A DNA stretch of 64,000 bases, from positions 12,966,501 through 13,030,500 of the forward strand of contig NC_092323.1 in NCBI RefSeq assembly GCF_036785885.1. Reading direction: 5' to 3'. The notes beneath the pieces were generated by a model. That model searched no databases. It was not told where the DNA came from and saw nothing but the letters and a program-made list of their open reading frames with translations. Position numbers and translations under genes: made by a program. Positions 46,177-56,495 of the stretch are shown piece by piece. Source of the stretch: Coffea arabica. Its lineage: Eukaryota; Streptophyta; Magnoliopsida; Gentianales; Rubiaceae. Positions within the stretch are counted from its first letter, which is position 1; each line of letters begins with the position of its first letter.

Positions 46177-47176
46177 ATTCTGCGAGCCAGATAGCATATA
46201 TTTACATGGTCATCAACCTGCAGTCCCACAAGGTGCATTCTGTTTTCTATACATGCTTTCCAGAAGAATGGATCCATATTCGGACGTTGTCGCTGATCGA
46301 TCAGACAGCTTCTCCAGTGATGCACACCACAGAGACTTGGAAATTCTTTCTTCACTTTTGTATGGTTGTTGAAAAACAAGAATCACACTTGAGCTTAACA
46401 TTTCTACAAATATGATCTTACTCTCTAGGTGCTAAAATGAAACGGGCTTGATGCATACAAAGTAACAACAATGTTCCACATCTGGAATAATTATCATTTA
46501 TATGTCTTGTCATGGAGAGATCCCATTACTAACTTTCAAATTTTAAGCGGAAAATCCAATATAAATTTCATAGCTTCATAGTAGGGAGTCTGCTGGCTTC
46601 AACTCTTTGCTGAAGTTCTCAAACTGTTAGACAACGAAGTTCTCAAAACAGTTTCTGCTCCTATATTTCTGGAGCAGCTGGGCAATAACAAACGCAAAAT
46701 CAAGGGTCTGAGAAGCATCAAGCCTGGGATCACAATGGGTCAAATTACTCGTTATATTCATTCAGGATAGGAAAACCTCATTTTTTTTTCATTTATATTA
46801 CTTACATCTTATCTCGCTAAAATTGGATGGCTATCTTGCACAAATTGTTTAAAACACTTGTTGAAAATGGGTGAGTGCCCCTTCCTGGAAGCTTTATTCT
46901 TGTCTTTTAATGTAACACATTGAAGTTGGGTTGATCTATGGAGAAGGAACGAAGGAAAAATTTTTTTTTGTCTCCATAAACACAGTCTCTTCACCTTAAA
47001 GACTGCGACTTAGCTACCACTGTTTGGGAAAATGGGCGGTATTAGTCTTTTTTTTGGTAAGAATAATATCCTGCGTGTATCCTGTCAAATTACAACATAA
47101 ATGTCATTCATCACCAAGAATTCCTGAACTACATAATCTTGATGGTTATACAGGAAGAAGGGTTAGATCATCAAAG
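46177..47176. other. intergenic C-D
   Basis: Unit C 3' flank (46180-46450) with a TGCTTTCCAGAAGAATGGAT..GTCGCTGATCGA block that recurs at about 56520-56575 and, more weakly, near 59808. Then come a block shared with the region upstream of unit C (46650-46690) and the unit D leader GGAAGAAGGGTTAGATCATC. The antisense open frames 46029-46401 are shadows of the K2 end. Confidence 0.6.
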
Positions 47177-47770
47177 ATGGCTATGGTTTACGACGATTGG
47201 GAAAGGCTGGTTAGAGCTGCTATGTGCAGAGAGGAGCTCCGGCTCACTGGTCTAAGAACCCCAAGTGATGATTCCTCAGCATCACCATCTTTTAATCTCA
47301 GTTCTCAGTCTGCCCAGAAATTATCTTTTAACTTCAGGAGCTTATTGTTAGTTGGGGATTCATTTGCTTATACTGAAATTAATTCTCAAAGCTACAGACT
47401 TCTTGAGTGACTCCATCCTTCTCAAATCTCAAGCATGGCCATTCCGGGAAATTCTTTTATGCTGTTTTGGAAGGTCGGACACTAGCAGTAATTAAGCAAG
47501 TTGATCTTTCTTGCATATGAAGAGCTACGTATATGGTTTTGGTCCAAATGCTAACAGGCATAGGCATAAACCATCCATAGATTACAAGATCCAGTCTACT
47601 TTGTTTCATTTCGTCCTACTTAGAGAATGTTGGAGAAAATAATTGATATCCTCTAAGGTGCTGTAGAAATGGCTCAGCTTTCTGTAAAATGTCTTTGCTA
47701 TGAACCCTTGTCAAGACCATCAATGGAACAAGTTGTGGAGATGCTAGTAAACATTGAATCTGCTAATTAA
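47177..47770 (+). pseudogene. unit D: chimeric relic joining K1 start to K2 end
   Basis: Starts like its sisters (YDDWERLVRAAMCREEL, LRTPSDDSSA, LLVGDSFAYTEI), then shifts frame at about 47383 through a 4-bp AATT expansion and stops. K1 sequence continues out of frame to TTTTGGAAGGTCGGACACTAGCAGTAATTAAG at about 47463-47494. It then jumps at about 47518 straight into the last K2 exon (AGCTACGTATATGG, matching 34025 onward of unit A), ending at TAA 47768-47770. A deletion has removed everything between the K1 beta-3 strand and the K2 C-lobe. Non-functional. Confidence 0.88.
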
Positions 47771-48624
47771 AAACAAAAAGGGCAGGAGATAAACTCCACC
47801 CGCAATACAGTTTTTGGAAGTGGTCTGCAACCAAGGAATGGAGGATATCCATCCCATGGTTCCCATCCACTCCATATAAGTGCATAGCGGCTGGACTAGC
47901 TTTCTCAAAGAGCAGCTCCTTCTAAGAATATATGTTTTTCCTGTACCCTTAGACTATTTCCAATCATTGTTCTCCAATCGTGCCTTGTACAAGTAGTTAA
48001 GAGTCCATTTTTCTTGTAGCGATAGAAATCTTACAGAACAAAATTGATATTTTGTGCTGATATTTTGTCAGCAATTTGTTGTAAAAATCAACCACTTGAG
48101 TCCTTAGAATTCGTGGAAAAGGTACCTTTTTCTGGATACTGAGAAGATTTTATTGTATTTTTTGTCATTTGTCAATTTAAGGTTTATAGAGATCTGATAT
48201 ATTTTCTGACATAGGGAACTTCGTGTTCACTATCTTCTTCTTTTGGTAAGCTGTACTAAATTCTGTTCTGCTGTAAACAGAGACATATTGGAGCCAGTTT
48301 CTTGTTATACTAACTGGGAAAGAGTTGATAGTTACGTTTGGCCAATGTTAAATTGGAAAGAACCAGGCAAGCAAACTTCTACTACTATTAAACAAAAAAT
48401 GAACAGGAAACCAAAAAAGAAAAAATGTTGGCATTGGTTAGTTCTTATATTACTACGTGACAAAACCTCAATGGGACGTTTATTTTGTCGCAGCCAACTA
48501 GACAGGACAGAAGACAAAGATCAAGAAATGACCTGGGATTGAAGTCTTGACGATACAACCTATGTCTCCATCATGAACATTCTGACCGATGTGCTTTCAA
48601 TATCCTGTTAATTACACACACACA
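47771..48624. other. intergenic flank downstream of unit D
   Basis: Positions 47771-48325 duplicate 38763-39305 downstream of unit B. Positions 48330-48570 duplicate 34920-35170 downstream of unit A. So the flank is a composite of the same ancestral intergenic DNA. No gene. Confidence 0.7.
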
Positions 48625-48831
48625 GTCGGCAACCGCAACGGATCTTCTGTCCCACACCCTGTGCCATTATCTGTCACACTTTTTATTATATTGCTATTTC
48701 TCCTTCATAAACATCATGTTTTAGTTCTTTTTTGTTTCCTTAAGATCCAATAACTATTAATTTAGTAATACACAAAATTTAACAAACTCAAAAAATCAAA
48801 ATGCATAAAAAATGAGATTTTTTATGAATTT
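48625..48831. repeat. left arm of a foldback element (split by the LTR retrotransposon)
   Basis: 48625 to about 48769 is the near-perfect reverse complement of 56352-56495 (shared blocks: CCGCAACGGATC, TTTTATTATATTGCTATTTC, CTCCTTCATAA, TTTTGTTTCCTTAA, CCAATAACT). Together the arms, with roughly 130 bp of AT-rich centre (48770-48831 plus 56284-56351), form a foldback/MITE of about 420 bp. The LTR retrotransposon then inserted into its centre. Confidence 0.85.
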
Positions 48832-50307
48832 TGATAGGTTGCAATTTTGTTATTTATTTTATTATTAATTTCCCCTATTACCTGACTTGATGTGAATTAA
48901 TTATTAGATTCTACTCATTTTTCGTAATTTATATTTATTTCAGGGAGTAGAACAAAAATATCACAATCAAGGCCAATTTGACAGTTATCAAAAAAGAGTT
49001 CAAGTAGCAGGCATCTAGGGACATTTTTGGAATATCAAACCACAACCCTTCTTGGTAATTGGCCCGCAGACAGCATTAAAAGGAGGAGGCCGAAGTCTTC
49101 TTGGGCTCTCTCGAATTTTCTTCCTCTCGGAGGGGAGCCGCCGCACAATGGCGAGGCATTAGAGTAGAATGCTTCAGAGAGGAAAGGATGGCTGGCTTTG
49201 CTTAGTCTTTCGTCTGTAGCTTAGGAGCTTTATTGTTGACTTTTCCTGGAGCTTTGCTTTTTATTTTTCTTACGCATGGCAGGATAGCTTAGCCGTAGAA
49301 CTTGACTTTTTCCTGTTAGCTTTTCCACCTTTTAGCTTGTAGCAGTTTCGTTTTCTTCCTTGGTATGAGCAGACAAGTTAACGCATTAAACCATCTGATG
49401 CAATTTCGGTTTTCAGTACTCCTTCAAACGAATTGAACTTGGGCATTTGCCCAATTGATGGCTGCGTCTCTCTCTGCAATTTTGTTTGGGCTTTGTTTAG
49501 CAACAATGAACTAATTTCCCTTGTCTAGTCAAGGGACAACGGATGCTTTGGGTCGCCTAAAATTGTGAGATCGTTTTAATTTAATCTTTTCCTTTTACTT
49601 ATTGGTATCCGCATATTTCTTGATTGCTATACTTATGGTTATTTAATTAATTGATTGTCTTGGATCCAGATAATTAGTTGATTGGGTAATCTATTGTCAA
49701 TTAGGGCATTAAATCCGTAATTGTTTAATTGCTCTAAAATAGTGACAACTGGCATGATTAGGTTTGTGTCAGGGGAATACGCGGGCTAATCTAAAATAAC
49801 CCTGGTAGTGCGTTATTTGGTTAGAATAGGGCTCCTCTAATACGTAAGGCAATTGGGGAATTAAATTCTATGGGCGTACCTAGAATTATTTCTCAATTAG
49901 AGCAGTGATTAACGGGCGTACCTTGATCACCGACACAGTAAGGAGGGGTTGACTGCCATCGCTTGTTTGGTAGTTATAACCTATTTATTGATAAATAATT
50001 GGAATTATCTTTGCTTATCGATGATCAATTGGGTGAACCATTGCTGAAGTTATTCCTTGGCTAGATCCTTAATTATCACTCATTAGATTTTAGTAATTTG
50101 TTATTTAATTTTTAGTAGTTTCTTAGATTTTAGTTGAATTTCTTTGATTGTCACCTTCTGCACAAAAACACCCCCCTTGTCACTGTGAACTTGAAAAGAA
50201 ATAATTACTCCCAGTCCCTGTGGATTCGACCCTGCTCACCGCTATTTACAGAAATCACTTTTAGTTTGAACAGGTTTTATTATTGCACAGGCTTCGACAA
50301 CCTGTCA
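48832..50307 (+). repeat. 5' LTR
   Basis: 1476 bp, identical to the 3' LTR except at three bases. It carries the promoter and R/U5 of the element. The open frame at 50134-50406 is a read-through of U5 and the primer-binding site, not a gene. Confidence 0.93.
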
Positions 50308-50312
50308 ATTTT

Positions 50313-50330
50313 TGGCGCCGTTGCCGGGGA
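50313..50330 (+). other. primer-binding site (tRNA-Asp type)
   Basis: TGGCGCCGTTGCCGGGGA starts 5 bp inside the 5' LTR end. It is complementary to the 3' end of plant tRNA-Asp (from memory of Athila elements), and primes minus-strand synthesis. Confidence 0.85.
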
Positions 50331-50409
50331 CTGGTGTCAGATTAATTTGTTTCCTTTTGAGTTCATTTTTTTATTTATTTTTCCTCTTATTTATTTTTTG
50401 ATATAGTTT

Positions 50410-51465
50410 ATGGCTTCTAACACTCCGTATTTTGGTGATGTATTGGATTTTATTTCCAGGCAAGGCGATGAGATTTGTTTTTTTCCTGAGTTGGCATATG
50501 CAGAGGCAGTAAACTCTATTAGAAAAAGAATGGCTGCTGCAACATGTAAAATTTGTTATGCCAGGGATCATTCGACCAGTATGTGCCCCGAATATCAAGA
50601 TAATCTGAGTGTCCCACTCAATAATTATGGAGATTTTTCACCCTGGTCTCAAACGGGGTATAACCCTAATCCATATGGGTATGATCAAGGAGGGTGGGAT
50701 AACTCCAATTATAATTATCCAACGGGGCCAATGAATTTTCAGCAGTATGAGTCTCAAGAATCGTCATCTATGTCAGGTATGTCTTTTGAAGAAATAGTTG
50801 AACCAATAGCTACTAATACATACCAATTCCAACAGGAGACACAAATGAGGAATGAGATGATGAAGGATGCAATGAGTTATCTGGCAGATCAACTATGTCT
50901 ATTGACATCCAGAATAAATCGATGGGCTTCTCAAATGGAAGAATTGCCCTCACAAACCAATATCAATCTTGAGGAAGATGAGAGTGCAATTGTCTGGCCA
51001 GATGACATGGAACTGCAAGAGTTTCAAGGAAACGGATTTAAAGATGCAGTTGAAAAGGAAGCTGAAGTGCAAGAAATGAGACTCCAAGATCAACTCGTTC
51101 AAGTGAATGAATCTAGTGAACAATCTCCAAATGCGGTGACATCTTCTCCACTCCTTCATCAATATTCTCCTGACTCTTATTTTTCAATTCCTGTTAACGA
51201 AATTGACTTTATTATACCAGACAATTTTGAATTTCATGACAGGAATAAATTAAGAGTGGCGATGGCGAGATATCTTGAACCAATAAATGCAAGTGAGGGA
51301 GAAGTGAATGGAGAATGCAATTTATCATCGACTCGTTTGGTGCCATTCACTAGTCCATGGAAGCCCGTAGCTCGTATGCTCAAGGATTATTCTATTTACG
51401 AGGGTTATCAGGACTATATAGAGGATGAAGCATTAAGACGAGCCACACGATTTTATCCTCCATGA
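50410..51465 (+). CDS. truncated Gag-like protein of the LTR element
   Basis: 351 residues, uninterrupted, beginning 80 bp after the primer-binding site. A CCHC zinc knuckle CKICYARDHSTSMC (CX2CX4HX4C) lies at about residues 46-59. A Tyr/Asn/Gly-rich low-complexity stretch follows (NPYGYDQGGWDNSNYNYPTG), then a helical segment and LPSQTNINLEEDESA. This resembles the part of Athila-type Gag that follows the capsid domain. The capsid domain that normally precedes the knuckle is missing, as is everything after Gag. The intact frame in a young copy suggests the product is still made; it might bind element RNA for packaging by a helper. That role is inference. Confidence 0.75.
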   Translation: MASNTPYFGDVLDFISRQGDEICFFPELAYAEAVNSIRKRMAAATCKICYARDHSTSMCPEYQDNLSVPLNNYGDFSPWSQTGYNPNPYGYDQGGWDNSNYNYPTGPMNFQQYESQESSSMSGMSFEEIVEPIATNTYQFQQETQMRNEMMKDAMSYLADQLCLLTSRINRWASQMEELPSQTNINLEEDESAIVWPDDMELQEFQGNGFKDAVEKEAEVQEMRLQDQLVQVNESSEQSPNAVTSSPLLHQYSPDSYFSIPVNEIDFIIPDNFEFHDRNKLRVAMARYLEPINASEGEVNGECNLSSTRLVPFTSPWKPVARMLKDYSIYEGYQDYIEDEALRRATRFYPP

Positions 51466-52144
51466 ACGAAATATGATAACGTCTAGCCAAAGACATTAAA
51501 GAGAGGCGCTCATTGGGAGGCAACCCAATTTCTTTTAGTTGTTTGTTTGATTTTATTTGTTAGTTTAATTATGTTTTTCCTTGAATTCGACTGATTTTGG
51601 GTTTCAGTTTTCGTTTTTGCTGATTTATAGGTGCCCTTCAGTCATGACGCGCCCGCGTGGTGACGTGCAGGAAGCTCACGATCAGAAACTTCTGGGAGCT
51701 CTCTTGCCTTCATGGCGCGCCCACGTCACGCTTGCGGGAGAGATAAGTATTTAAAAAAATTCAAGAACGGTTGTTGATTGTTGGTTATCTCTGCTTTTGA
51801 ATCTCGAAAATAAAATTTGCTAATTTTTTTTATTTAAAAAAAAATTTAAAAAAAAATTTTAAAAAAAATTTTTTTAAATTTTTGTTCCACCGTAGCTTAG
51901 ATTTTCAAAGTATAAAAAAAAAACAATTTCTCTTTCTTTTCTTTTCTTTCTTTCCTTTCTTTTTCTTTCTTTCTTCTTCTTTCTTTTTCTTTTCTTTCTT
52001 TCTTCTCCTCTATTTTGCTCTGTCCACCAGCCCGCGCCGCACCTGCTGGCCAACCCATCAACTCCTAAGCTCGCGAACCTCCTCAGCTCAGCTCGCCGCC
52101 AGATCTCCTCTTCCTCCCGCGCGGCAGCATCACGCACTACCACC

Positions 52145-52380
52145 AGCTCGTCGCTTCCCTTGCTCGCTCCACCGCTCCTGCTGTCCACCACCTAGCGCGC
52201 GCGCAACTCCAATCGACTGCACGCCGCCATCGCGGGCAGCCTCACCTCGCGGCCACCACCAGCTCGTCGCTTCCCTTGCTCGCTCCACCGCTCCTGCTGT
52301 CCACCACCTAGCGCGCGCGCAACTCCAATCGACTGCACGCCGCCATTGCGGGCAGCCTCACCTCGCGGCCACCATCAGCT
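52145..52380. repeat. GC-rich 116-bp tandem duplication inside the LTR element
   Basis: AGCTCGTCGCTTCCCTTGCT starts at 52145 and again at 52261, and a third partial start AGCTCGTGCC lies at 52377; the period is exactly 116 bp. The first two units differ at only one or two bases. Each contains TAGCGCGCGCGCAACTCC, so CpG density is far above the surrounding DNA. Confidence 0.93.
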
Positions 52381-54167
52381 CGTGCCACTCTACCCTCAAC
52401 TCAACCCAAGCTCTTCACCGCCGCTGCTCCGTTGCTCGCTCCATTCCCACCTGTCCAAATTGACAGGTGGAGGTATTGTAATTTCCTTTTCGATTAGTGT
52501 TTTCTGGTTCATCACTTACTAAATTTTGCACATTTTTCGTGGGTTTGGTGATGGCTGAAGGCAGGATATGATTTGGGCATTTTCTGGGGTTCATTTTGGG
52601 CTGAATTGAGTTTAATTGCTGCTTGATTGTTGGCCATTTGATTAAATTTTCCCTGTGACTCACCAGTGGTACTGGTTGATTAATTTTCCAGTTTAAGTTC
52701 TTGCGGTTGAGTTGCTGCCATTGAATTTAATTCTTTCCTGTCTGTGCACCAGTGGTACTGGTTGCAGTGTTGCTTTCCATTTCTGAATCCTCTGTACTGG
52801 CCTGCCTATTTGATTCTTGGGTTTTGGTGCCTGTACTGTTCTCGAATTCTAACCATTGGTTGTTGCCATTGCCTGTTGCTTGGCCCAATTGCTAAGTTTT
52901 GATCGTTTGAGTTGTGCAATTTCTTGTCCAATTGGAGCCATTTGGACAGATTTTGGGTGGGCAAGTTTTGCCGCTCTCTATTGATCTTTGGGAGGCATTT
53001 CTGACCGTATTCTACGTATTCAAATTGGTTGAATTCACTGCTTTGTTAAGGTTATTTTTGGTACCACTTGGGTTCTACTTGGCTGATTTCTGTCTTGCGT
53101 CCCTTGAAGTGCCTTTGGTTGGGTATTTTCTGCATTTGTTTGTTGAATTGGAAGGCTACTGCGCCACTTCCATTGCTTATTGCTGTTGGTGGCGTCTAAT
53201 TGACTTGCTGGGAGTATTTTACCTATTGATTTCAATTGCTAAATCTTTAGAGCATTTGTTGCGATTTTGGACTGCCTGCATTTGACCCAATTGGGGCCAC
53301 CCGTGAGTATTGAATGAAATTGCTGTATTGTTGGGATATTTGTCTAGTCTCCGGGTGCCTGGGTTGTGCATTTTGTTGATTGGGTTGTCTACTAGGGAGG
53401 CACCGGTGGCTATTAAATTGTTATTGCTTTGAATTTGCTGTTTACATTACCTGTGGGCAATTTTTGTCTCTTGTTGATTGAAATGGCATTTGGAGAAAAT
53501 GGTAAGACCCGAGCCCTCTTCTTCTGCGCCTCCCCCATCGATGACCTCTGATGTAAGTCGCACCATTTGCGGGCTCCGATTCACAACGTAGATGAGCGAA
53601 TGACGAACATCACCCGCCAAGTGGCAAGGATGTCTCAGAACTCGACTTCCCTCCACTGTTCCCTCCTATCCCTTAGCTGTTCAACAGGGAAGTTTCATTG
53701 TTCTCTTCGCTTTAATTACTTTATTACCTCCATTGAGGACAATGTAGGATTTAGGTGTGGGGGGAGCAGTTATGGTGCTAGTGTCTTTCATTCATTTTCT
53801 TTTTCTTCTTTTTAGTGATTGGCTCGTAAGTGCATGCCAAGGTTTGATGTTGGATTATTGCCTCTATTTCTGCTATTGCCAATTTTAATAATAAAAGGGT
53901 ATCAAGTTAATGTGGTTGAATCCAAAAACATCTCTTTGGTGAATATCAATAATTGTTTTACTCTTATAATTTTTTGTTAACTTTCCTAGGCATAGGGAAT
54001 GATTATTGGCATTTTCATGTGAATTGGTCCGGTTATTAATTTTAGTTCTCCATGTTTGAAAATGAGGCTAGCTGATGCAAGTTTTCTTTTGGTTCTTGTG
54101 TTATATTGAGTTTTTGTGATTTTTAGTTATGAATAAATTTGACTGTACTCCGCTATTAGTTACTACT

Positions 54168-54310
54168 GAGTAACCGGGGATCTGCACCTAAAAGTGTTGA
54201 TTCTCGCGTCAAAAAGTAGTAATTGCTATGAGTACGTGGTCACGTGGCGATAGAAGCTGAGTAACCGGGCTCCTTCATCTGGCCAATGTTGGAGTTCGCG
54301 TCAAAAGGCT
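54168..54310. repeat. pair of imperfect direct repeats (GAGTAACCGGG...TCGCGTCAAAA)
   Basis: Two copies about 89 bp apart: CTGAGTAACCGGGG to CTCGCGTCAAAAAG (54168-54215) and CTGAGTAACCGGGC to TTCGCGTCAAAAGG (54257-54308). Both lie in the 3' non-coding part of the LTR element. Function unknown. Confidence 0.75.
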
Positions 54311-54343
54311 CAAATGGCTAGCGACTAAGTCTTTTGTTACTAT

Positions 54344-54496
54344 TGAAAAAAAAAAGAATAAAAAAAAAAGAAAAGAGAGAAAAAAAAGAAAAAAAAAAGA
54401 AAAGAGAGAAAAAAAAGAAAAGAAAGAAAAGAGAGAAAAAAATCAATCAAAAAAAAAAAAAGAAAAGTAGAAAAATGTGCTAAAAAAAAAAAAAAG
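54344..54496. repeat. A/G low-complexity tract
   Basis: An almost pure purine tract of A runs with AGAAAAGAGAG units. The minus-strand open frame through it is compositional only. Confidence 0.9.
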
Positions 54497-54786
54497 TGAA
54501 GGTTGTGATAGTCAGCTTGCCGATTTATGGATTTAATGTTGAGATTTTGGTTAATAGTTGGACCATTTGCTGATAAATGTTGCACGTCATTCCTTTTTCT
54601 TAGATTAGTTAACCTGAAATTGGAGAAATTTGTGGTTTAGAAGCTAACCGGAGTGATGTTTCTTGGATCTTAATCACTGATGCTTGATATATATTTTTCT
54701 TGATATCTTGGCAATATGATAGATAGAGTAACAGCCGTTATCAAATTTCGGTATCTGTGTACTGTTCTTATGCTTGAGGACAAGCA

Positions 54787-54807
54787 TGGTTTAGGTGTGG
54801 GGGGAAT
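54787..54807 (+). other. polypurine tract of the LTR element
   Basis: GGTTTAGGTGTGGGGGGAATT directly precedes the 3' LTR, the expected position for the plus-strand primer. A near copy, GATTTAGGTGTGGGGGGAG, lies about 1 kb upstream at 53749-53767. Confidence 0.8.
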
Positions 54808-56283
54808 TGATAGGTTGCAATTTTGTTATTTATTTTATTATTAATTTCCCCTATTACCTGACTTGATGTGAATTAATTATTAGATTCTACTCATTTTTCG
54901 TAATTTATATTTATTTCAGGGAGTAGAACAAAAATATCACAATCAAGGCCAATTTGACAGTTATCAAAAAAGAGTTCAAGTAGCAGGCATCTAGGGACAT
55001 TTTTGGAATATCAAACCACAACCCTTCTTGGTAATTGGCCCGCAGACAGCATTAAAAGGAGGAGGCCGAAGTCTTCTTGGGCTCTCTCGAATTTTCTTCC
55101 TCTCGGAGGGGAGCCGCCGCACAATGGCGAGGCATTAGAGTAGAATGCTTCAGAGAGGAAAGGATGGCTGGCTTTGCTTAGTCTTTCGTCTGTAGCTTAG
55201 GAGCTTTATTGTTGACTTTTCCTGGAGCTTTGCTTTTTACTTTTCTTACGCATGGCAGGATAGCTTAGCCGTAGTACTTGACTTTTTCCTGTTAGCTTTT
55301 CCACCTTTTAGCTTGTAGCAGTTTCGTTTTCTTCCTTGGTATGAGCAGACAAGTTAACGCATTAAACCATCTGATGCAATTTCGGTTTTCAGTACTCCTT
55401 CAAACGAATTGAACTTGGGCATTTGCCCAATTGATGGCTGCGTCTCTCTCTGCAATTTTGTTTGGGCTTTGTTTAGCAACAATGAACTAATTTCCCTTGT
55501 CTAGTCAAGGGACAACGGATGCTTTGGGTCGCCTAAAATTGTGAGATCGTTTTAATTTAATCTTTTCCTTTTACTTATTGGTATCCGCATATTTCTTGAT
55601 TGCTATACTTATGGTTATTTAATTAATTGATTGTCTTGGATCCAGATAATTAGTTGATTGGGTAATCTATTGTCAATTAGGGCATTAAATCCGTAATTGT
55701 TTAATTGCTCTAAAATAGTGACAACTGGCATGATTAGGTTTGTGTCAGGGGAATACGCGGGCTAATCTAAAATAACCCTGGTAGTGCGTTATTTGGTTAG
55801 AATAGGGCTCCTCTAATACGTAAGGCAATTGGGGAATTAAATTCTATGGGCGTACCTAGAATTATTTCTCAATTAGAGCAGTGATTAACGGGCGTACCTT
55901 GATCACCGACACAGTAAGGAGGGGTTGACTGCCATCGCTTGTTTGGTAGTTATAACCTATTTATTGATAAATAATTGGAATTATCTTTGCTTATCGATGA
56001 TCAATTGGGTGAACCATTGCTGAAGTTATTCCTTGGCTAGATCCTTAATTATCACTCATTAGATTTTAGTAATTTGTTATTTAATTTTTAGTAGTTTCTT
56101 AGATTTTAGTTGAATTTCTTTGATTGTCACCTTCTGCACAAAAACACCCCCCTTGTCACTGTGAACTTGAAAAGAAATAATTACTCCCAGTCCCTGTGGA
56201 TTCGACCCTGCTCACCGCTATTTACAGAAATCACTTTTAGTTTGAGCAGGTTTTATTATTGCACAGGCTTCGACAACCTGTCA
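54808..56283 (+). repeat. 3' LTR
   Basis: 1476 bp, a constant offset of 5976 bp from the 5' LTR with three substitutions and no indels. It is followed by the AATTT target duplication. Confidence 0.93.
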
Positions 56284-56495
56284 AATTTTCTGCTGCATTT
56301 TTTAATTTTCTATTAAATATTGCTTTTTTGAAGCTGTTGTATTTATTTTTTTACTGAATTTGTAGTTATTGGATTTTAAGGAAACAAAAAGGAACTAAAA
56401 CATGATGATTATGAAGGAGAAATAGCAATATAATAAAAAATGGGACAGAAAATGACACAGAATGTAGGACAGGAGATCCGTTGCGGTCAGCAACC
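56284..56495. repeat. right arm of the split foldback element
   Basis: The inverse partner of 48625-48831. The arm proper spans 56352-56495 and ends GGATCTCCTGTCC..GGTTGC when read on the minus strand. No convincing flanking target duplication of the foldback element is seen. Confidence 0.82.

Larger units (their letters stand above)
51466..54786 (+). other. non-coding interior of the LTR element
   Basis: Runs from the Gag stop to the polypurine tract. It contains GGGAGGCAACCCAA (about 51516-51529, a palindromic block I associate with Athila-type elements), A/T runs (51826-51890), a TTTC-rich tract (51930-52015), a GC-rich tandem repeat (52029-52450), T-rich DNA (52500-53480), an internal polypurine-like block (53735-53770), a paired GAGTAACCGGG repeat (54168-54310) and an A/G tract (54344-54496). 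Open frames in it are short or compositional; no pol domain is seen. Confidence 0.7.
48832..56283 (+). mobile_element. non-autonomous Athila-like LTR retrotransposon
   Basis: A 7452-bp element with two 1476-bp LTRs (48832-50307 and 54808-56283), flanked by the 5-bp target duplication AATTT (48827-48831 and 56284-56288). LTR ends are TGATAGGTTG..CAACCTGTCA. I see only three differences between LTRs (49264/55240, 49299/55275, 50270/56246) and no indels, so insertion was recent. The primer-binding site TGGCGCCGTTGCCGGGGA (50313-50330) is the tRNA-Asp-type site of plant Athila/Tat elements. A G-rich polypurine tract ends at 54807. The interior holds a Gag-like ORF, a GC-rich tandem repeat, T-rich DNA and a purine tract; no protease, reverse transcriptase, RNase H or integrase is visible, so mobilisation would need a partner element. 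Confidence 0.93.

Noticed and set aside
46029-46401. Minus-strand open frames opposite the end of unit C
   Set aside because: Antisense shadows of the last K2 exon and its 3' flank.
50134-50406. Open frame over the 5' LTR end, repeated at 56110
   Set aside because: It reads through U5 and the primer-binding site. The same sequence exists in each LTR copy, so it is structural retroelement DNA.
51882-52463. 193-aa open frame in the LTR element (Pro/Ser/Arg/His-rich)
   Set aside because: It reads a TTTC tract and then the GC-rich tandem repeat. The bias explains the open frame and there is no conserved domain.
52914-53285. 123-aa hydrophobic open frame in the LTR element
   Set aside because: T-rich composition gives Leu/Phe/Val-rich translation by itself. 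No retroviral-type domain or start context supports it.
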